Source: Caballeronia fortuita | Lineage (GTDB): Bacteria; Pseudomonadota; Gammaproteobacteria; Burkholderiales; Burkholderiaceae | DNA: 64,000 bases | Reading direction: 5' to 3' | Assembly (NCBI RefSeq): GCF_001544835.2 | Contig: NZ_FCNX02000018.1 | Location: forward strand, 62,001-126,000 | Shown: piece after piece, positions 62,954 through 64,000 of the stretch | Position numbering within the stretch: the stretch's first letter is position 1 | How the letters are laid out: each line of letters begins with the position of its first letter | Program-made: the position numbers and the translations under genes | The notes under the pieces: generated by a model | Database searches by the model: none | Seen by the model: only the letters and a program-made list of their open reading frames with translations | Told to the model about the DNA's origin: nothing

Positions 62954-63155
62954 GGTGTGAAGGCATGCAGTGAGGCAATGCGACGAATTTTACCTTGGGG
63001 CGGCGCGCGGCATCGTTTGTGCTTCGAGGGTTGGCCGAACGGCCAGTGTCATACCCAAACGCATTGCGCCGTGCTAATTTGAATAGGCCGGGATCATCCG
63101 GAATCCATCCGCAACGCTATCAAGAAGCCTTAAAACTCTGCCAAGGAGCAACCGC

Positions 63156-63407
63156 ATGCTTGCATTCATCGGTACTTTGATCGTCGGACTCGTCGTCGGT
63201 CTCATTGCGCGGGCCATCAAGCCAGGCGACGACAGCATGGGCTGGATCATGACCATCGTCCTCGGCATCGCGGGCTCGCTGATTGCGGGCTATGTCGGCC
63301 GGGCGCTAGGCTGGTATCAGCCGGGACAGCCGGCGGGCTGGATCGCCTCGGTGATCGGCGCGATCATCCTGCTCGTCATCTGGGGCATGATCCGCAAGCG
63401 CGCCTGA
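63156..63407 (+). CDS. GlsB/YeaQ/YmgE family membrane protein
   Basis: 83 residues with three membrane helices (LAFIGTLIVGLVVGLIARAI, GWIMTIVLGIAGSLIAGYVG, IASVIGAIILLVIWGMI). Transglycosylase-associated protein family, usually stress induced; role unknown. AAGGAG precedes ATG 63156. Ends before a strong terminator. Confidence 0.92.
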   Translation: MLAFIGTLIVGLVVGLIARAIKPGDDSMGWIMTIVLGIAGSLIAGYVGRALGWYQPGQPAGWIASVIGAIILLVIWGMIRKRA

Positions 63408-63456
63408 GGGCACGTCGGGCATGTAAGTGCCGTGCCTCGTCGTTTCATTTTTTGCA

Positions 63457-63491
63457 AAACGCCTCGTCGGCATTCGAACGAGGCGTTTTTT
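63457..63491. terminator. Bidirectional intrinsic terminator
   Basis: Perfect 11-base stem AAACGCCTCGT (63457-63467) / ACGAGGCGTTT (63478-63488) followed by T to 63491. It ends the GlsB-family gene and adjoins the stop codon of the convergent hutI gene. Confidence 0.88.
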
Positions 63492-64000
63492 CATCGCGCG
63501 ATGTTGTCGATCCGATCGACATCGATTAACGCTCCGCCCCGCACCACACGATGCGGAACCGAACCGCCGAGCCAGTACGAAAGCTCCGCCGGCCTGCCGA
63601 TTCGCCACGCGACGAAATCCGCGGCCTTGCCGGCTTCGAGCGAACCGTGCGTCGCGTGCAGCCCGAGCGCCCTTGCCGCGTGAATCGTCACGCCGGCCAG
63701 CGCTTCTTCGGGCGTCAGGCGAAAGAGCGTGCAACCCATGTTGAGCATCAGCCGCAACGATAGCGCCGGCGACGTGCCGGGGTTCGAATCGCTCGCGAGC
63801 GCGATCGGCACGCGATGCCGCCGTAGCGCATCGACCGGCGGCAACTGCGTTTCGCGCAGCATGTAGAATGCGCCGGGCAGAAGCACGGCGACGGTGCCGG
63901 ATTGCGCCATCGCGATGGCGTCGTCCTCGGTCATATATTCGAGATGATCCGCCGACAGCGCGCGGTAGCGCGCCGCGAGCGACGATCCATGCAAGGACGA
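63491..64000 (-). CDS. hutI: Imidazolonepropionase (C-terminal part, runs off right edge)
   Basis: The last ~169 residues of HutI are visible and stay open to the edge. Motifs are SADHLEYMTEDDAIAMAQSG with a metal-site His, LLPGAFYMLRETQLPPVDAL, and ASDSNPGTSPALSLRLMLNM with the catalytic Asp. It opens the imidazolone ring to formiminoglutamate, the step between urocanase and HutF. It lies about 17 kb from the hutH-C-D-F-G operon; hutU may be beyond the edge. Confidence 0.93.
   Translation of the reverse strand, partial: SSLHGSSLAARYRALSADHLEYMTEDDAIAMAQSGTVAVLLPGAFYMLRETQLPPVDALRRHRVPIALASDSNPGTSPALSLRLMLNMGCTLFRLTPEEALAGVTIHAARALGLHATHGSLEAGKAADFVAWRIGRPAELSYWLGGSVPHRVVRGGALIDVDRIDNIAR

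Overview
The window is about 62-63% GC, densely coded and typical of a Burkholderiaceae genome, most likely Caballeronia or Paraburkholderia. The signs are an orphan-looking VgrG, two DUF4148 proteins, an H-NS paralogue with a Lys/Ala-rich tail, MocR and LysR regulators, an aspartate carbamoyltransferase with an N-terminal helix-turn-helix, and a repetitive fold-back element that I recall from these genera. I see no rRNA, tRNA, CRISPR array or transposase gene. Nearly all genes are catabolic, transport, stress or regulatory.

Layout. 0-1.4 kb: the start of a VgrG that runs off the left edge. 1.6-4.1 kb: a cobalt-type nitrile hydratase operon (alpha, beta, accessory-DUF3293 fusion) opposite a DUF1059 gene. 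4.1-9.6 kb: GNAT, an M14 peptidase/hydrolase pair, DUF4148, acyl-CoA dehydrogenase, MazG-like. 9.9-16 kb: NDH-2-like flavoprotein, PanE-like reductase, a two-gene Hsp20 operon behind a sigma32-like promoter, an orphan amino-acid binding protein, H-NS. 16-19 kb: MocR regulator opposite a class III omega-transaminase. 18.8-24.6 kb: EmrA/EmrB/NodT efflux operon ending in a thioesterase, with a palindrome inside its promoter. 24.7-30.3 kb: AhpD-like protein, slipin/NfeD pair, YjbQ, HTH-ATCase. 30.3-30.8 kb: a BrnT toxin with an unusually short BrnA-like antitoxin. 31.7-40.6 kb: reductive pyrimidine catabolism (hydantoinase, NCS1 permease, PreA, PreT, ureidopropionase, RutR-like TetR), split by a ~600 bp fold-back element. 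41.4-46.4 kb: histidine utilisation (hutH-C-D-F-G) with hutU and hutI missing; hutI appears at the right edge. 46.6-57.1 kb: an RpiR-IaaA-GsiABCD-DmpA-DppA peptide operon followed by a small ORF and crcB. 57.3-63.4 kb: YbdG-like channel, LysR, YciI, a DUF937-OmpA chimera, a GlsB-family protein.

How it works together. Three nitrogen-scavenging routes dominate: pyrimidines to beta-amino acids (the omega-transaminase could use the beta-alanine), histidine to glutamate by the HutF/HutG five-step route, and oligopeptides through Gsi followed by isoaspartyl and D-amino-acid peptidases. Most operons are tightly packed with ATGA stop-start overlaps. The regulatory DNA is the most interesting part. 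Palindromes sit directly on predicted promoters of the efflux operon, the pyrimidine operon, hutH, brnT and the HTH-ATCase gene. In the last case the enzyme carries its own DNA-binding-like domain, which suggests a self-regulating enzyme.
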